Shown here: positions 1 through 8,638 of the stretch, piece after piece
Layout: each line of letters begins with the position of its first letter
Position numbering within the stretch: position 1 is the stretch's first letter
Source: Methylocystis sp. KS32
GTDB lineage: Bacteria > Pseudomonadota > Alphaproteobacteria > Rhizobiales > Beijerinckiaceae
Length of the DNA: 64,000 nucleotides
Assembly (NCBI GenBank): GCA_002862095.1
Contig: PHSQ01000005.1
Location: forward strand, 152,501-216,500
Direction of reading: 5' to 3'
Translations under genes and position numbers: made by a program
The notes under the pieces: generated by a model
What the model was told of the DNA's origin: nothing
Databases searched by the model: none
Seen by the model: the letters and a program-made list of their open reading frames with translations, nothing else

Positions 1-269
1 CCGTCGGGATCGGCCGCTTCGCGCCGGCGTTTGCGATAGTCGCTGTAGTAAATGTTTCTGAGTATTGTAAAAAGCCAGGCGGTGAGATTGGTTCCTTCCG
101 TGAATGACGCCAAGTTCACCCACGCCTTGACCAGAGTCTCCTGGACCAGGTCATCCGCCCGATCGGGATTTCCGCATAGAGAAACGGCGAAGGCGCGCAA
201 GCTCGGGATCGCACCCACCAGGTCCGCCCTGACACCCCTCGTCGCCGTCGTCGAGTCTGATATCTGCAA
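1..269 (-). CDS. ecfG: EcfG-family general stress sigma factor (partial, 3' end outside window)
   Basis: This is the N-terminal about 89 residues of an ECF sigma factor; the rest lies beyond position 1. Region 2 is clear: SLRAFAVSLCGNPDRADDLV, then VQETLVKAWVNL and AWLFTILRNIYYSDYRKRRR, the pattern of alphaproteobacterial EcfG. In the family this sigma directs the general stress regulon and is held inactive by NepR. In-frame stops TAG and TGA lie just before the first usable codon, TTG at 269, which is preceded by AAGGGG at 276-281, so a TTG start is well supported. It lies 18 bp downstream of nepR on the same strand, so the two are probably co-transcribed. Confidence 0.9.
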   Translation of the reverse strand, partial: MQISDSTTATRGVRADLVGAIPSLRAFAVSLCGNPDRADDLVQETLVKAWVNLASFTEGTNLTAWLFTILRNIYYSDYRKRRREAADPD

Positions 270-287
270 TCACTACCCCTTACGGAT

Positions 288-644
288 TCAAGACCCGTCC
301 TTTCCATATATCGCGCCGGTCTCAAGCTCCTTCAAGAGCTCCAGAAATCTGTCCGGCACCGGCTGCGCCAAGATGTCATCGTAAAAGCTGCGCAATTCTT
401 TGCCGATATGCTCTCCGACAGAGCCCGGCGCCGCCGCGCCCCGAGGCGAGTGCTCGATATTCGCGCTCGACGGCTCTACGCCTTTTATATCGCGGCCCCG
501 TTGGCGGTCCAACAGCGCCAGGGATTCGCTGCGGCCGCTATCCTCGCGCATGCCAACCTTCCTGGAATTGTTCTCGATCAGTTCTCGATCTTGTGATTCG
601 GCGCCTAGGCTCTTGGAAGATCTGCTGCCTGTTTCTTCGTCCAT
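288..644 (-). CDS. nepR: NepR anti-sigma factor
   Basis: A 118-residue protein whose C-terminal half carries the NepR signature IGKELRSFYDDILAQPVPDR followed by FLELLKELE (about residues 79-107). The N-terminal 75 residues are charged and low in conservation. NepR binds EcfG and blocks it; phosphorylated PhyR sequesters NepR through its sigma-like domain and frees the sigma factor. The ATG at 644 follows GAGGAG. The length is above the usual 60-70 residues because of the N-terminal tail, which is a common variation. It is transcribed toward ecfG and divergently from phyR. Confidence 0.93.
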   Translation of the reverse strand: MDEETGSRSSKSLGAESQDRELIENNSRKVGMREDSGRSESLALLDRQRGRDIKGVEPSSANIEHSPRGAAAPGSVGEHIGKELRSFYDDILAQPVPDRFLELLKELETGAIYGKDGS

Positions 645-726
645 GGGCTCCTCGAGGCTAGGACACGTGCGTTTTTTATGGCCGCCACCCCATGCCGCGT
701 TATACTGCGCCGGGGGCGATAAGTGG

Positions 727-753
727 GGAACGCCACTTTCAGCGAATGGTTCC
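727..753. promoter_or_regulatory. Symmetric bidirectional EcfG-type promoter between nepR and phyR
   Basis: On the + strand GGAAC (727-731), 17 bp, GTT (749-751) reads toward phyR. On the - strand GGAAC (753-749), 16 bp, CGTT (732-729) reads toward nepR-ecfG. Both fit the EcfG consensus GGAAC-N16/17-CGTT. The -35 element of each promoter overlaps the -10 of the other. Both leaders are about 85 nt. Confidence 0.75.
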
Positions 754-835
754 GACGAAAAATTGGCGTTTTTGTCGTACCGAGGCGCGGGTCAATCCTC
801 AAGACGGCGCATAAAGCACGTTGGAGCGGCGGATT

Positions 836-1657
836 ATGACGATATCACGCGAAGTTGGGCGTTACATTCCATATCTGAGACGCTTTTCCCGTGCTCTGAC
901 CGGAAGCCGCGAAGGGGGCGACGCCTATGCCCTGGCGACGCTCGAGACTCTGGTCGCGGATCAAAACAACGCCTCTGGCAAGAGGCGGTTGCGAAGCGGC
1001 GATGATCCGAAAATCGCTCTCTATAAGCTTCTGCTCGATATTTGGGCGGCCGCCCCCATCAATGCTCAATTCGACGCCGGGGTTTCTCCAGACATCGAAT
1101 CCGGCGCGCGCCGAAAGCTCGACGCCATATCGCTCCGGCCTAGAATCGCTTTTCTTTTGAACGCTCTGGAAGGCTTTGGCGTGGACGAAGTGGCGCGGAC
1201 TCTCGGTGTTTCGCCGCGGGAGGCGGGCGTGCTCATCGAGACCGCGAACAAGGAGATCTCGAACCAGATCGCCACCGACGTTCTGATAATCGAGGACGAG
1301 CCATTGATTGCGCTGGATTTGCGCGAGGTCGTCGAGGAGCTTGGCCACCGGGTTGTCTCGATCGCGCGTACGCATACGGAAGCTGTCGCGACGATCAAGG
1401 AGGTCAAGCCTGGCCTCATCCTAGCCGATATACAACTCGCCGACGGCAGTTCCGGGCTAGAAGCCGTAAACGAAATCCTCGGAGAGTTTTCGACTCCTGT
1501 GATTTTCATCACAGCCTATCCAGAGCGCTTTCTGCTGGGAGAGGCGCCGGAACCCGCCTTTCTGATCGCCAAGCCATTCGCAGTGGACGCCTTGAAGGCT
1601 GTCATCAGCCAGGCTCTGTTCTTCGATAAAAAGTCCCGCCCGGCCGGCCGAGGCTGA
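836..1657 (+). CDS. phyR: PhyR-type response regulator (sigma-like domain + receiver)
   Basis: A 273-residue anti-anti-sigma response regulator. Residues 1-150 form an ECF sigma-like domain (YIPYLRRFSRALTGS at the start, then a region-4-like stretch LNALEGFGVDEVARTLGVS). The receiver follows from DVLIIEDEPLIALDLRE, with phosphoacceptor Asp198 in ADIQLAD and the conserved Lys in LIAKPF. Phosphorylated PhyR binds NepR and releases EcfG. I chose ATG 836 because GGAGCGGCGG sits just upstream and homologues begin close to this motif; TTG 821 is an in-frame alternative. It is divergent from nepR-ecfG and shares their promoter. No cognate HWE/HisKA_2 kinase is in view. Confidence 0.93.
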   Translation: MTISREVGRYIPYLRRFSRALTGSREGGDAYALATLETLVADQNNASGKRRLRSGDDPKIALYKLLLDIWAAAPINAQFDAGVSPDIESGARRKLDAISLRPRIAFLLNALEGFGVDEVARTLGVSPREAGVLIETANKEISNQIATDVLIIEDEPLIALDLREVVEELGHRVVSIARTHTEAVATIKEVKPGLILADIQLADGSSGLEAVNEILGEFSTPVIFITAYPERFLLGEAPEPAFLIAKPFAVDALKAVISQALFFDKKSRPAGRG

Positions 1658-1748
1658 GGGGGGCGTCGAAATTCGGGCGCAAAAGCGTCTTTTGATTCAG
1701 AAGCATTTGTAGATAAACCTTAAATTTCGCCTAATCGGTTGGCGCGGA

Positions 1749-1774
1749 GCAACTTTGTCTTAGCGCCACGCGTT
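1749..1774 (+). promoter_or_regulatory. Candidate EcfG-type promoter for the KGG stress gene
   Basis: GCAAC (1749-1753), 17 bp, CGTT (1771-1774) differs from the EcfG consensus at one -35 base. It lies about 115 nt upstream of the KGG protein. A link to EcfG would fit the gene's likely role, but the match is degenerate. Confidence 0.35.
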
Positions 1775-1887
1775 ATCTCGTCGTGAGAGCGGCCGCGTAA
1801 TCGTTGCTGGCCGCGAAAACCACGCGCTGGACTCCATCCCGAATCCACAAAAGGAAGGGGCAGGTCCGCGCGAAGGCGAGGTGAAAG

Positions 1888-2172
1888 ATGACGACGATTC
1901 AGCAACCACGAAAATCGAACCGTGGCTTCGCTTCAATGGACCCCGAAAAACAGAGGCTGATTGCGCGTAAGGGTGGCCAAAGCGTTCCCGACTCGAAGAG
2001 GAGCTTTTCACAAAACCCCGAACTGGCCGCCAAGGCAGGGCGCAAGGGAGGACAGAGCGTCAATCCAGACAAACGCAGCTTCTCCCGGGATCATGCGCTT
2101 GCCTCCGAGGCGGGGCGCAAGGGAGGGCACGCGTCTCACGTCGGCTCCAGCAAGCGCGTCACCACCAATTGA
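1888..2172 (+). CDS. KGG-repeat general stress protein
   Basis: A 94-residue hydrophilic protein with three KGG repeats: RGFASMDPEKQRLIARKGGQ, then AAKAGRKGGQSV, then ASEAGRKGGHAS. This is the stress-induced KGG family (YciG/GsiB-like), glycine- and lysine-rich, probably disordered, and in other bacteria induced by desiccation, heat or entry to stationary phase. AGGTGA stands just before ATG 1888. It sits next to the phyR locus with a possible EcfG promoter, which fits membership of the general stress regulon. Molecular function is not known for the family. Confidence 0.85.
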   Translation: MTTIQQPRKSNRGFASMDPEKQRLIARKGGQSVPDSKRSFSQNPELAAKAGRKGGQSVNPDKRSFSRDHALASEAGRKGGHASHVGSSKRVTTN

Positions 2173-2240
2173 GGGAGGCTCTCGGGTTTTCCGCACGGGA
2201 CGTTAAGCCTCCGACGACGAGCGCCAGAATGAGCACGGCA

Positions 2241-2273
2241 AACCCTCCTGTTTCCATCGAAGCGGGGAGGGTT
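2241..2273. terminator. Hairpin between the KGG gene and ptsN
   Basis: AACCCTCC (2241-2248) pairs with GGAGGGTT (2266-2273). It lies in the convergent gap and could end transcription from both sides. There is only a short T run on the ptsN-proximal strand, so the strength is uncertain. Confidence 0.4.
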
Positions 2274-2286
2274 CCCGTTGAAGCTC

Positions 2287-2751
2287 TCAGGCCGCGTGCG
2301 GCTGAGAGCGCTGGGTGATGAGAGAGTAAAGAACGCCAGGATCGCGCGTCGCCCGGATTGTGGCGACGGTAGCGGGATCGCGGAGCATTCTGGCCGCGCA
2401 GGCGAGCGCTTTGAGGTGGTCCGCGCCGGCAGCCTCGGGAGTGATCAAGGTGAAAACCAGGTCCACGGGGGCGTCGTCGAGCGAATCGAAATCGATCGGC
2501 TTCTCCAGGCGCGCGAAAACCCCGAAAATATTCTTGAGATTGCTCAGCTTCCCGTGTGGAATGGCCACGCCGTCGCCAATTCCGGTGGAGCCGAGACGTT
2601 CACGCTGAAGCAGCGCGTCGAATATTTCTCGAGACTGAAGGCCGGAAATCTCCGCGGCCTTTTCGCTCAACTCCAACAGCAACTGCTTCTTCGACGTCGC
2701 CTTGAGCGAAGTGATGACCGCCTGAGGCGTGAGCAAATCGGTAAGCCGCAT
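2287..2751 (-). CDS. ptsN: Nitrogen-regulatory PTS EIIA component
   Basis: A 154-residue EIIA(Ntr). Key features are the GIGDGVAIPHGK motif with phospho-accepting His66, and the start MRLTDLLTPQAV typical of alphaproteobacterial PtsN. It takes phosphate from NPr (Npr/PtsH-like) and acts as a regulator of potassium transport, nitrogen and carbon balance rather than as a sugar transporter. Length is normal. It is the last gene of the lptB-rpoN-hpf-ptsN cluster on the minus strand, an arrangement conserved in proteobacteria, but gaps of 190-350 bp suggest separate promoters. Confidence 0.95.
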   Translation of the reverse strand: MRLTDLLTPQAVITSLKATSKKQLLLELSEKAAEISGLQSREIFDALLQRERLGSTGIGDGVAIPHGKLSNLKNIFGVFARLEKPIDFDSLDDAPVDLVFTLITPEAAGADHLKALACAARMLRDPATVATIRATRDPGVLYSLITQRSQPHAA

Positions 2752-3096
2752 GTGCAGAGTATCCTATCCAGGCCGCGACGATTGAGCAGATTCAGCTTCA
2801 TTCCTGGCGGCGTCTCCAACGCCTCGCGGAACTTCTATCGCCACTCGCCGGCGCGCCCAACGCCGGCCTTCGTCATCAGCCTCACTGGCATTGTGATATA
2901 AGCCATTGTCGCAAAGCGTTTAATTCACGGTGCGCCAATATGCCTCCGCCTCGCTTTTGTCATCCCGGCACGCTGTTTTAGCGCGGTTTCACCTGGACCA
3001 TCAGGCAAAATATATGCCGAAAAAGTCCGAAGAAAGGCTTCGAACCGCAACCTTTTCCTAGCGCGCTGCTTTACTGGCGGCGATTCGAAACAGCCC
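2752..3096. other. Gene-free spacer between hpf and ptsN
   Basis: The 345 bp hold only short overlapping reading frames without family resemblance or a ribosome binding site. It presumably contains the ptsN promoter; no clear motif was recognised. Confidence 0.5.
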
Positions 3097-3663
3097 TCAA
3101 GCGCCATCCGGCATGTCGATCCAGCCCACATTTTGATCGTTACGCCTGTATACGATGTTGAGGCGGCCGGTGGAAGCATGGCGGAAAACCACGACCGGGG
3201 CGCCCGAAAGATCGAGGTCGAGCACGGCTTGGGACACCGACCGGCGTCTCAGCTGCGTGGTGGATTCGGCGATCACGGCCGGGCTGAATTCGGCAGGCGC
3301 CTCAAGCTCTTGATCGGGGCCCTCGATTACGTAGCTGGGGATGGTCTCTGCCTTGGCCGCGTCGTGATCGTGATGACTGTTCAGGCGGCTTTTGTAGCGG
3401 CGCAGACGTTTCTCGATGCGGTCGATCGACTGATCGACGGCGCCATACGGCTCCTGAGCGCGACCGTCCGCTTGAAGCACCATGCCCGAAGTGAGATGGA
3501 TGCTGCAGTCCGCGCGATAGCCCGCTCCCTCTGGCGTAAGCGTTACATGGCCCGAAGCGCCGCCGTCGAAATATTTGCCGGTGACGGCGGTCACGCGGTC
3601 CGTCGCATGGGTGCGAAGAGCCTCGCCAATATTCATGTTCTTACCCGAAACCCGCAATGACAT
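3097..3663 (-). CDS. hpf: Ribosome hibernation-promoting factor, long form
   Basis: A 188-residue protein of the long HPF type. The N-terminal RaiA/HPF domain spans about residues 1-100 (MSLRVSGKNMNIGEALRTHA; IDRIEKRLRRYKSRL). After an acidic linker comes the C-terminal dimerisation domain from about 130 (SQAVLDLDLSGAPVVVFRHA, then VVYRRNDQNVGWID-like residues). The long form links two 70S ribosomes into inactive 100S dimers in stationary phase. It lies between rpoN and ptsN, the classic location. Confidence 0.93.
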   Translation of the reverse strand: MSLRVSGKNMNIGEALRTHATDRVTAVTGKYFDGGASGHVTLTPEGAGYRADCSIHLTSGMVLQADGRAQEPYGAVDQSIDRIEKRLRRYKSRLNSHHDHDAAKAETIPSYVIEGPDQELEAPAEFSPAVIAESTTQLRRRSVSQAVLDLDLSGAPVVVFRHASTGRLNIVYRRNDQNVGWIDMPDGA

Positions 3664-3892
3664 GCTCGACTTCCGCCCTATTTCGCCGAATTGGCTTTCC
3701 GCCCCAGTCGGTTCTTGTTGCTGTTCGTCTTTCGTAATCTACCGCGCGGCTAAACCTTAAGCTTTGCGCCCGGCTCGCTATTCAGCCATAGCGTTGCGCA
3801 CGGAGCCGCAATGCGACGACTATTGCTTGTCGCAGCGTTATGATTCTCCGCCAGCGAAGTCAATGGGCGTACATAGTGCGCCTTCGTCGAGC

Positions 3893-5467
3893 CTAGGCCT
3901 GCTGTCGCAATGCCGAAGTCTTTTGCCGCCGGCGATCAACTGAGGAGGGGATACGAAGACTGTCGCGGTATTTCGCGACAGTGCGGCGCGCGATGTCGAT
4001 ATCCGCCGCTTTCAAGCGCGCCACGATGGCGTCGTCGGAAAGGATGTCGTCGGGACTCTCCCTTTCGATCATTTGCTTGATTTTGAAGCGGACTGCCTCC
4101 GCGGAATGCGCGGCGGCTCCGCTCGTGGTGGCGATGGAGGCGGAGAAGAAATATTTGAGTTCGAAAATCCCTCGCGGCGTCATCATATATTTGTTGGACG
4201 TGACGCGCGAAACCGTCGATTCGTGCATCCCGATGGCGTCCGCGATCGTCCTCAAATTCAAGGGTCGCAGGTGCTCCACTCCCTTGGCCAGAAAAGCGTC
4301 CTGCAGGCGAACGATTTCCGAGGCGACTTTCAGGATCGTGCGTTGGCGCTGTTCGAGACTTTTCAGCAACCAATTGGCGTTGAGCATACAGGTGGAGATG
4401 AAGCTCTTATCGGCGTCGCCCTTCGCCGTGGCGCTTACGAGCGCCGCATAGGAGTGGTTGAGCAGCACGCGCGGCAAAGCGTCGGAATTGAGTTCGACAT
4501 GCCACGACCCGTCGCCCGCGGGCCGCACGATGACGTCGGCGACCACCGTTTGGATTGGCGCATCGCCGAAAACACGGCCGGGCTTGGGGTCGAGCCGCCG
4601 CAGCTCCATCGCCATGTCCGCGACATCCTCCTCGTCGACGCCGCACAGGCGCGCGAGCTGTGCAAAATCGCGCCTGGCGACCAGAGGAAGATTGGCGACG
4701 AATATTTGCATGGCGGGATCGAAGCGGTCGCGTTCCCGCAGTTGGATCGCCAAACACTCCGCGAGATCGCGCGCGCCTACACCGGAAGGATCGAAACCCT
4801 GGACGATCGATAGAACCGCCTCCACCTCTTCCGGCGACGCGCCCAATCGGCTCGCGATGTCACTGGCGGATTCTCGCAGATATCCATTTTCGTCGATGGC
4901 GTCGATAATCGCCTGTCCGACGAATCGTCGGCGCGCATCGGAGCAAGCCAGAGCGAGCTGCTTCTCGAGCGAATCGTGAAGGGTCGTTGCGGCGGCGATA
5001 TAGGCTTCGAGATTGGGGGCTTCGCCGTCCCCGTCCGCGCCGGTGGCGCCGTTCCAGGATGTAGCGGACAGACCAGCCCCTTCGGCGGCTGCGGCGGGCG
5101 CCGAAGGGGAAACCGCGGGCGCATCGGGTTCGAAGGCGTTGCCGACTTCCGTTCCGAGATCCGCGGAAAGATTGGTTGCGTCGATTGAGAGGGAGTCTTG
5201 CGCCCAATCGCCGGCGCGTGGTTCGTCGACATCGCCTTCGGGGGCTTCCCTGGTCTCGCCCTCATTCGGCGCGTTATGCTCGCCCTGAGCAAAGTCGGCT
5301 CCCTCGGCTTCAAGAAGCGGGTTTCGCTCCAGCTCGTCGTGCAGGAAGGCCGTAAGCTCTATATTGGAGAACTGCAGCAGCTTGATGGCCTGCAGCAGTT
5401 GCGGCGTCATCACCAGGGCTTGGCCCTGTCGCATCATCAGCTTGTTGGATATCGCCATATTGTTCAC
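3893..5467 (-). CDS. rpoN: RNA polymerase sigma-54 factor
   Basis: A 524-residue sigma-54. Region I is present at the N-terminus (QGQALVMTPQLLQAIKLLQF), followed by an acidic, variable region II. The core-binding domain and the DNA-binding end include the RpoN box ARRTVAKYRD at about residues 493-502. It directs transcription from -24/-12 promoters with AAA+ activators, classically for nitrogen metabolism. The start at 5467 includes MNNM before the conserved region; M4 is an alternative. Neighbours hpf and ptsN belong to the standard rpoN cluster. Confidence 0.96.
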   Translation of the reverse strand: MNNMAISNKLMMRQGQALVMTPQLLQAIKLLQFSNIELTAFLHDELERNPLLEAEGADFAQGEHNAPNEGETREAPEGDVDEPRAGDWAQDSLSIDATNLSADLGTEVGNAFEPDAPAVSPSAPAAAAEGAGLSATSWNGATGADGDGEAPNLEAYIAAATTLHDSLEKQLALACSDARRRFVGQAIIDAIDENGYLRESASDIASRLGASPEEVEAVLSIVQGFDPSGVGARDLAECLAIQLRERDRFDPAMQIFVANLPLVARRDFAQLARLCGVDEEDVADMAMELRRLDPKPGRVFGDAPIQTVVADVIVRPAGDGSWHVELNSDALPRVLLNHSYAALVSATAKGDADKSFISTCMLNANWLLKSLEQRQRTILKVASEIVRLQDAFLAKGVEHLRPLNLRTIADAIGMHESTVSRVTSNKYMMTPRGIFELKYFFSASIATTSGAAAHSAEAVRFKIKQMIERESPDDILSDDAIVARLKAADIDIARRTVAKYRDSLRIPSSVDRRRQKTSALRQQA

Positions 5468-5658
5468 TCACGCGACACAAAAGCGATACGGATTGGTATC
5501 GGCCTGTTTCTTGCTTATACCATGTCGCGGCCTTCGATGGAGGCTCAAATCCTCGGCGCCTCCGTCCCTAAATGTCTAAAGGTTAATCACTTCCGAAATT
5601 TTACCCCGCTTATGTCGGGTTTGAAGCCGCTTCGCGGAGGGTTCCGCCGCGCGCCAAA

Positions 5659-6717
5659 TTACATTCGGAAATCCTCGCCAAGGTAGATGCGGCGCACGTC
5701 CGGATTCGCGACGATTTCATCGGCGGTTCCTTCCGTCAGAACGTGGCCGTTGTAGATAATATAGGCGCGGTCGGTAAGTCCCAGCGTCTCGCGCACGCTG
5801 TGATCGGTGATGAGAACGCCGATGCCTCGCGACTTGAGGTGCCGCACCAAATCCTGAATGCCGCCGACGGCGATTGGATCGATGCCCGCGAAAGGCTCGT
5901 CGAGCAGCATGAAGGAGGGGTGTCCGGCCAGGGCGCGCGCAATCTCGCAACGGCGTCGCTCGCCGCCGGACAGCGCCACCGCGGGGGTTGTACGCAGCCG
6001 GGTCAGACGGAATTCGTCGAGCAGCCCCTCGAGTTCATCCTCGCGCCTATGTTTATCCGGTTGCGTGATCTCCAGCACGGCGCGGATATTGTCCTCCACT
6101 GAGAGGCCGCGAAACACGGAAGCCTCTTGAGGCAGATAGCCCACTCCGAGGCGCGCGCGCCGATACATGGGCAGGGGCGTAACGTCATAGCCATCGAGGG
6201 AAATAATGCCCTTGTCGGGCTTCACCAGACCTGTAATCATGTAGAAAACAGTCGTCTTGCCGGCGCCATTGGGGCCGAGCAGCCCGACCGCTTCGCCCCG
6301 GCGCACATGAAGGCTCACATCCTCCACCACCCGGCGCGATTTGTATGATTTGGCGAGGTTGTGGATCGCCAGGACGCCTGCCGAATCGTTCCGCCCGCCC
6401 TTGGCGGCGGATGGCCTGTAGGCCCCCCCGGAAAATTCGTCAGACGAGGCGTCGGGGGCGCCTAAAATTTCAGCATCCGAATTCTCCAAAGCGTCCTGGA
6501 GCCATTCCTCCTCTCTAATTTCGTCCTGTTTTCGGTTGGCCGAATCGCGCCTCAGGCCGGCGTCGAGCGCGCGAGACAGGATCCTGCGCGCGCCGCCGAG
6601 GCCGAGAGAAAAGTTGGGCAAGAAGCGCACGAAGGCAGGGTTCCAGGGCGAAGTCGCGAACGAAAGGATCAAGGTTTCACTTGGGCCATCGGCTCCTAAA
6701 AGCGTCGGCTCAAGCAT
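5659..6717 (-). CDS. lptB: LPS export ABC transporter ATP-binding protein LptB
   Basis: An ABC ATPase of 352 residues. A roughly 113-residue, poorly conserved N-terminal extension precedes the domain, as in many Hyphomicrobiales LptB. Walker A GPNGAGKT is at 148-155, the signature is LSGGERRR, Walker B FMLLDEPFAGID, and the H-loop ITDHS. With LptFG it powers lipopolysaccharide extraction from the inner membrane toward LptC-A-D. It sits directly upstream of rpoN, the usual place. The ATG at 6717 has no strong ribosome binding site, so the start may be further in. Confidence 0.92.
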   Translation of the reverse strand: MLEPTLLGADGPSETLILSFATSPWNPAFVRFLPNFSLGLGGARRILSRALDAGLRRDSANRKQDEIREEEWLQDALENSDAEILGAPDASSDEFSGGAYRPSAAKGGRNDSAGVLAIHNLAKSYKSRRVVEDVSLHVRRGEAVGLLGPNGAGKTTVFYMITGLVKPDKGIISLDGYDVTPLPMYRRARLGVGYLPQEASVFRGLSVEDNIRAVLEITQPDKHRREDELEGLLDEFRLTRLRTTPAVALSGGERRRCEIARALAGHPSFMLLDEPFAGIDPIAVGGIQDLVRHLKSRGIGVLITDHSVRETLGLTDRAYIIYNGHVLTEGTADEIVANPDVRRIYLGEDFRM

Positions 6718-6758
6718 GTACGTATATATGTTAAGCCCCCGCCCGAGGGCTACGGGCG

Positions 6759-7364
6759 TCAGGCCCAGGGCCGCGTGGCAGCCGATCGCTCTTCGAAATC
6801 CGCGATTTTGTCCGCCTTCCGGAGGGTTAGGCCGATGTCGTCCAAGCCATTAAGCAGGCAATGTTTCCGGAATGCGTCTATCTCGAACTTGATGACGCCT
6901 CCGTCGGGACCGCGAACTTCCTGGCGTTCGAGGTCGATTGTCAAGGTCGCGTTGGCGCCGCGCTTGGCGTCGTCCATCAGCTTGTCGAGCTCCGGCTGCG
7001 ACACCTTGATCGGCAGGATGCCGTTCTTGAAACAGTTGTTGTAGAAAATGTCGGCGAAGCTCGTGGAAATCACGCAGCGAACGCCATAATCGAGCAAGGC
7101 CCAGGGCGCGTGTTCGCGTGACGAACCGCAGCCAAAATTATCCCCCGCTACGAGGATGGAGGCGTTGCGATAGGCCGATTTGTTGAGCACGAAATCGGGA
7201 TTCTCCGAGCCGTCTTCAAGGTAGCGAAGCTCCGAGAACAGCCCCTTCCCGAGGCCCGTGCGGGCGATCGTTTTAAGATATTGCTTCGGGATGATCATGT
7301 CGGTGTCGATGTTCATGATCTCCATCGGCGCCGCGACGCCGGTCAGCGTGGTGAATTTTTGCAT
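6759..7364 (-). CDS. leuD: 3-isopropylmalate dehydratase small subunit
   Basis: A 201-residue LeuD. Recognisable parts are [47 protein letters not shown] and the [13 protein letters not shown] motif. With LeuC it isomerises 2-isopropylmalate to 3-isopropylmalate in leucine synthesis; the 4Fe-4S cluster is in LeuC. The frame stays open upstream to 7466, but the extra 34 residues are basic and unlike the family, so I chose ATG 7364 to match the normal length. It stands alone, without leuC or leuB. Confidence 0.94.
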   Translation of the reverse strand: MQKFTTLTGVAAPMEIMNIDTDMIIPKQYLKTIARTGLGKGLFSELRYLEDGSENPDFVLNKSAYRNASILVAGDNFGCGSSREHAPWALLDYGVRCVISTSFADIFYNNCFKNGILPIKVSQPELDKLMDDAKRGANATLTIDLERQEVRGPDGGVIKFEIDAFRKHCLLNGLDDIGLTLRKADKIADFEERSAATRPWA

Positions 7365-7609
7365 TTTTAGCTTTCGCTTCGCATGGCGTCGGCTCAAATG
7401 CGTCATCGGGCGACGCATCCTCCGGAACGCCTGGTTCGATTGAACGCCCTGTAGCAAATCCTTCACTCTCGCGCAAAAGCGCGGCGCGTCTTCCCTGCCT
7501 TGGGCGTCAAGAGCGCCGCGACCGGAATAGCGGCGACGCGCTCAGCTTGACACTCATGGCGCGCAATGCGAGTCGCCACCCGCAAAAGAGTTAAGAACAG
7601 GGGAGCGGA

Positions 7610-8557
7610 ATGTCGGCAGCATTTATTTTTCCGGGGCAAGGGTCTCAGGCGGTCGGAATGGGCAGATCGCTCGCCGAGACATTTGCGCCTGCCCGCGCCG
7701 TGTTCGAGGAGGTGGACTCGGCGCTGGGTCAGCCCTTGAGCAAGCTGATGTTCGAGGGTCCCGAACAGGAGTTGACGCTAACCGCCAATGCTCAGCCCGC
7801 GCTGATGGCCGTATCCATGGCCGTTGTCCGCGTCCTGCAAGCCGAGGCGGGATTAGATCTTTCGACCCAGGCCAAGTTCGTCGCCGGCCACTCGCTCGGC
7901 GAATATTCCGCGCTTTGCGCCGCCGGTGCGTTAAGCCTCGCGGAGACCGCCCGTTTGCTGCGGCTCCGCGGTTCGGCGATGCAGGCCGCCGTGCCGGTAG
8001 GAGAGGGCGCGATGGCGGCTCTGCTTGGCGTCGAACTCGATCTGGCGACCGAAATCGCCGCCGCCGCCGCGAAAACCGTGGGCGCGGCGTGCGAGGTCGC
8101 CAATGACAATGGCGGCGGCCAGGTGGTTATTTCGGGCGCCAAGACGGCGGTGGAGGCGGCCATCGACATCGCCAAGGAACGTGGAATCAAGCGCGCCGTG
8201 CTCCTGCCGGTATCCGCGCCCTTCCATTGCGCGCTCATGCGGAGCGCCGCCGCCGCGATGAAATCGGCGCTCGCGGACGCCGCGATTACCGCCCCTTGCG
8301 CCCCCTTGATCGCCAATGTGACGGCGGCGCCGGTGACGGACCCCGAGACAATCCGTCGACTGCTGGTCGAACAAGTCACGGGTTCGGTGCGTTGGCGCGC
8401 GAGCGTCCTCTATATGGCCGAAGCCGGGGTCACGAAGTTTGTCGAGTGCGGCGCCGGCAAGGTGCTAGCCGGATTGCTCAAACGCATCGCGCCCGGAATT
8501 TCTGGGGTCAGCATTGGCGCCCCAGCGGATTTGGAAATCTTCCGCGCATTTTTGTGA
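7610..8557 (+). CDS. fabD: Malonyl-CoA:ACP transacylase
   Basis: A 315-residue FabD that transfers malonyl from CoA to acyl carrier protein at the start of fatty-acid elongation. It has the N-terminal FIFPGQGSQAVGMG, catalytic Ser95 in AGHSLGEYS and catalytic His206 in SAPFHCALM. AGGGGAG lies just before ATG 7610. It opens a fabD-fabG-acpP-fabF block on the + strand. Spacing to fabG is 81 bp, so co-transcription is likely. Confidence 0.96.
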   Translation: MSAAFIFPGQGSQAVGMGRSLAETFAPARAVFEEVDSALGQPLSKLMFEGPEQELTLTANAQPALMAVSMAVVRVLQAEAGLDLSTQAKFVAGHSLGEYSALCAAGALSLAETARLLRLRGSAMQAAVPVGEGAMAALLGVELDLATEIAAAAAKTVGAACEVANDNGGGQVVISGAKTAVEAAIDIAKERGIKRAVLLPVSAPFHCALMRSAAAAMKSALADAAITAPCAPLIANVTAAPVTDPETIRRLLVEQVTGSVRWRASVLYMAEAGVTKFVECGAGKVLAGLLKRIAPGISGVSIGAPADLEIFRAFL

Positions 8558-8638
8558 GACGGCGAAACCGGGGCGAGCGGTCGATTTTCTAGCGCGCGCC
8601 TATAATCTGGAGCGCGAATAAACGAAAAAGGGGGGAAT

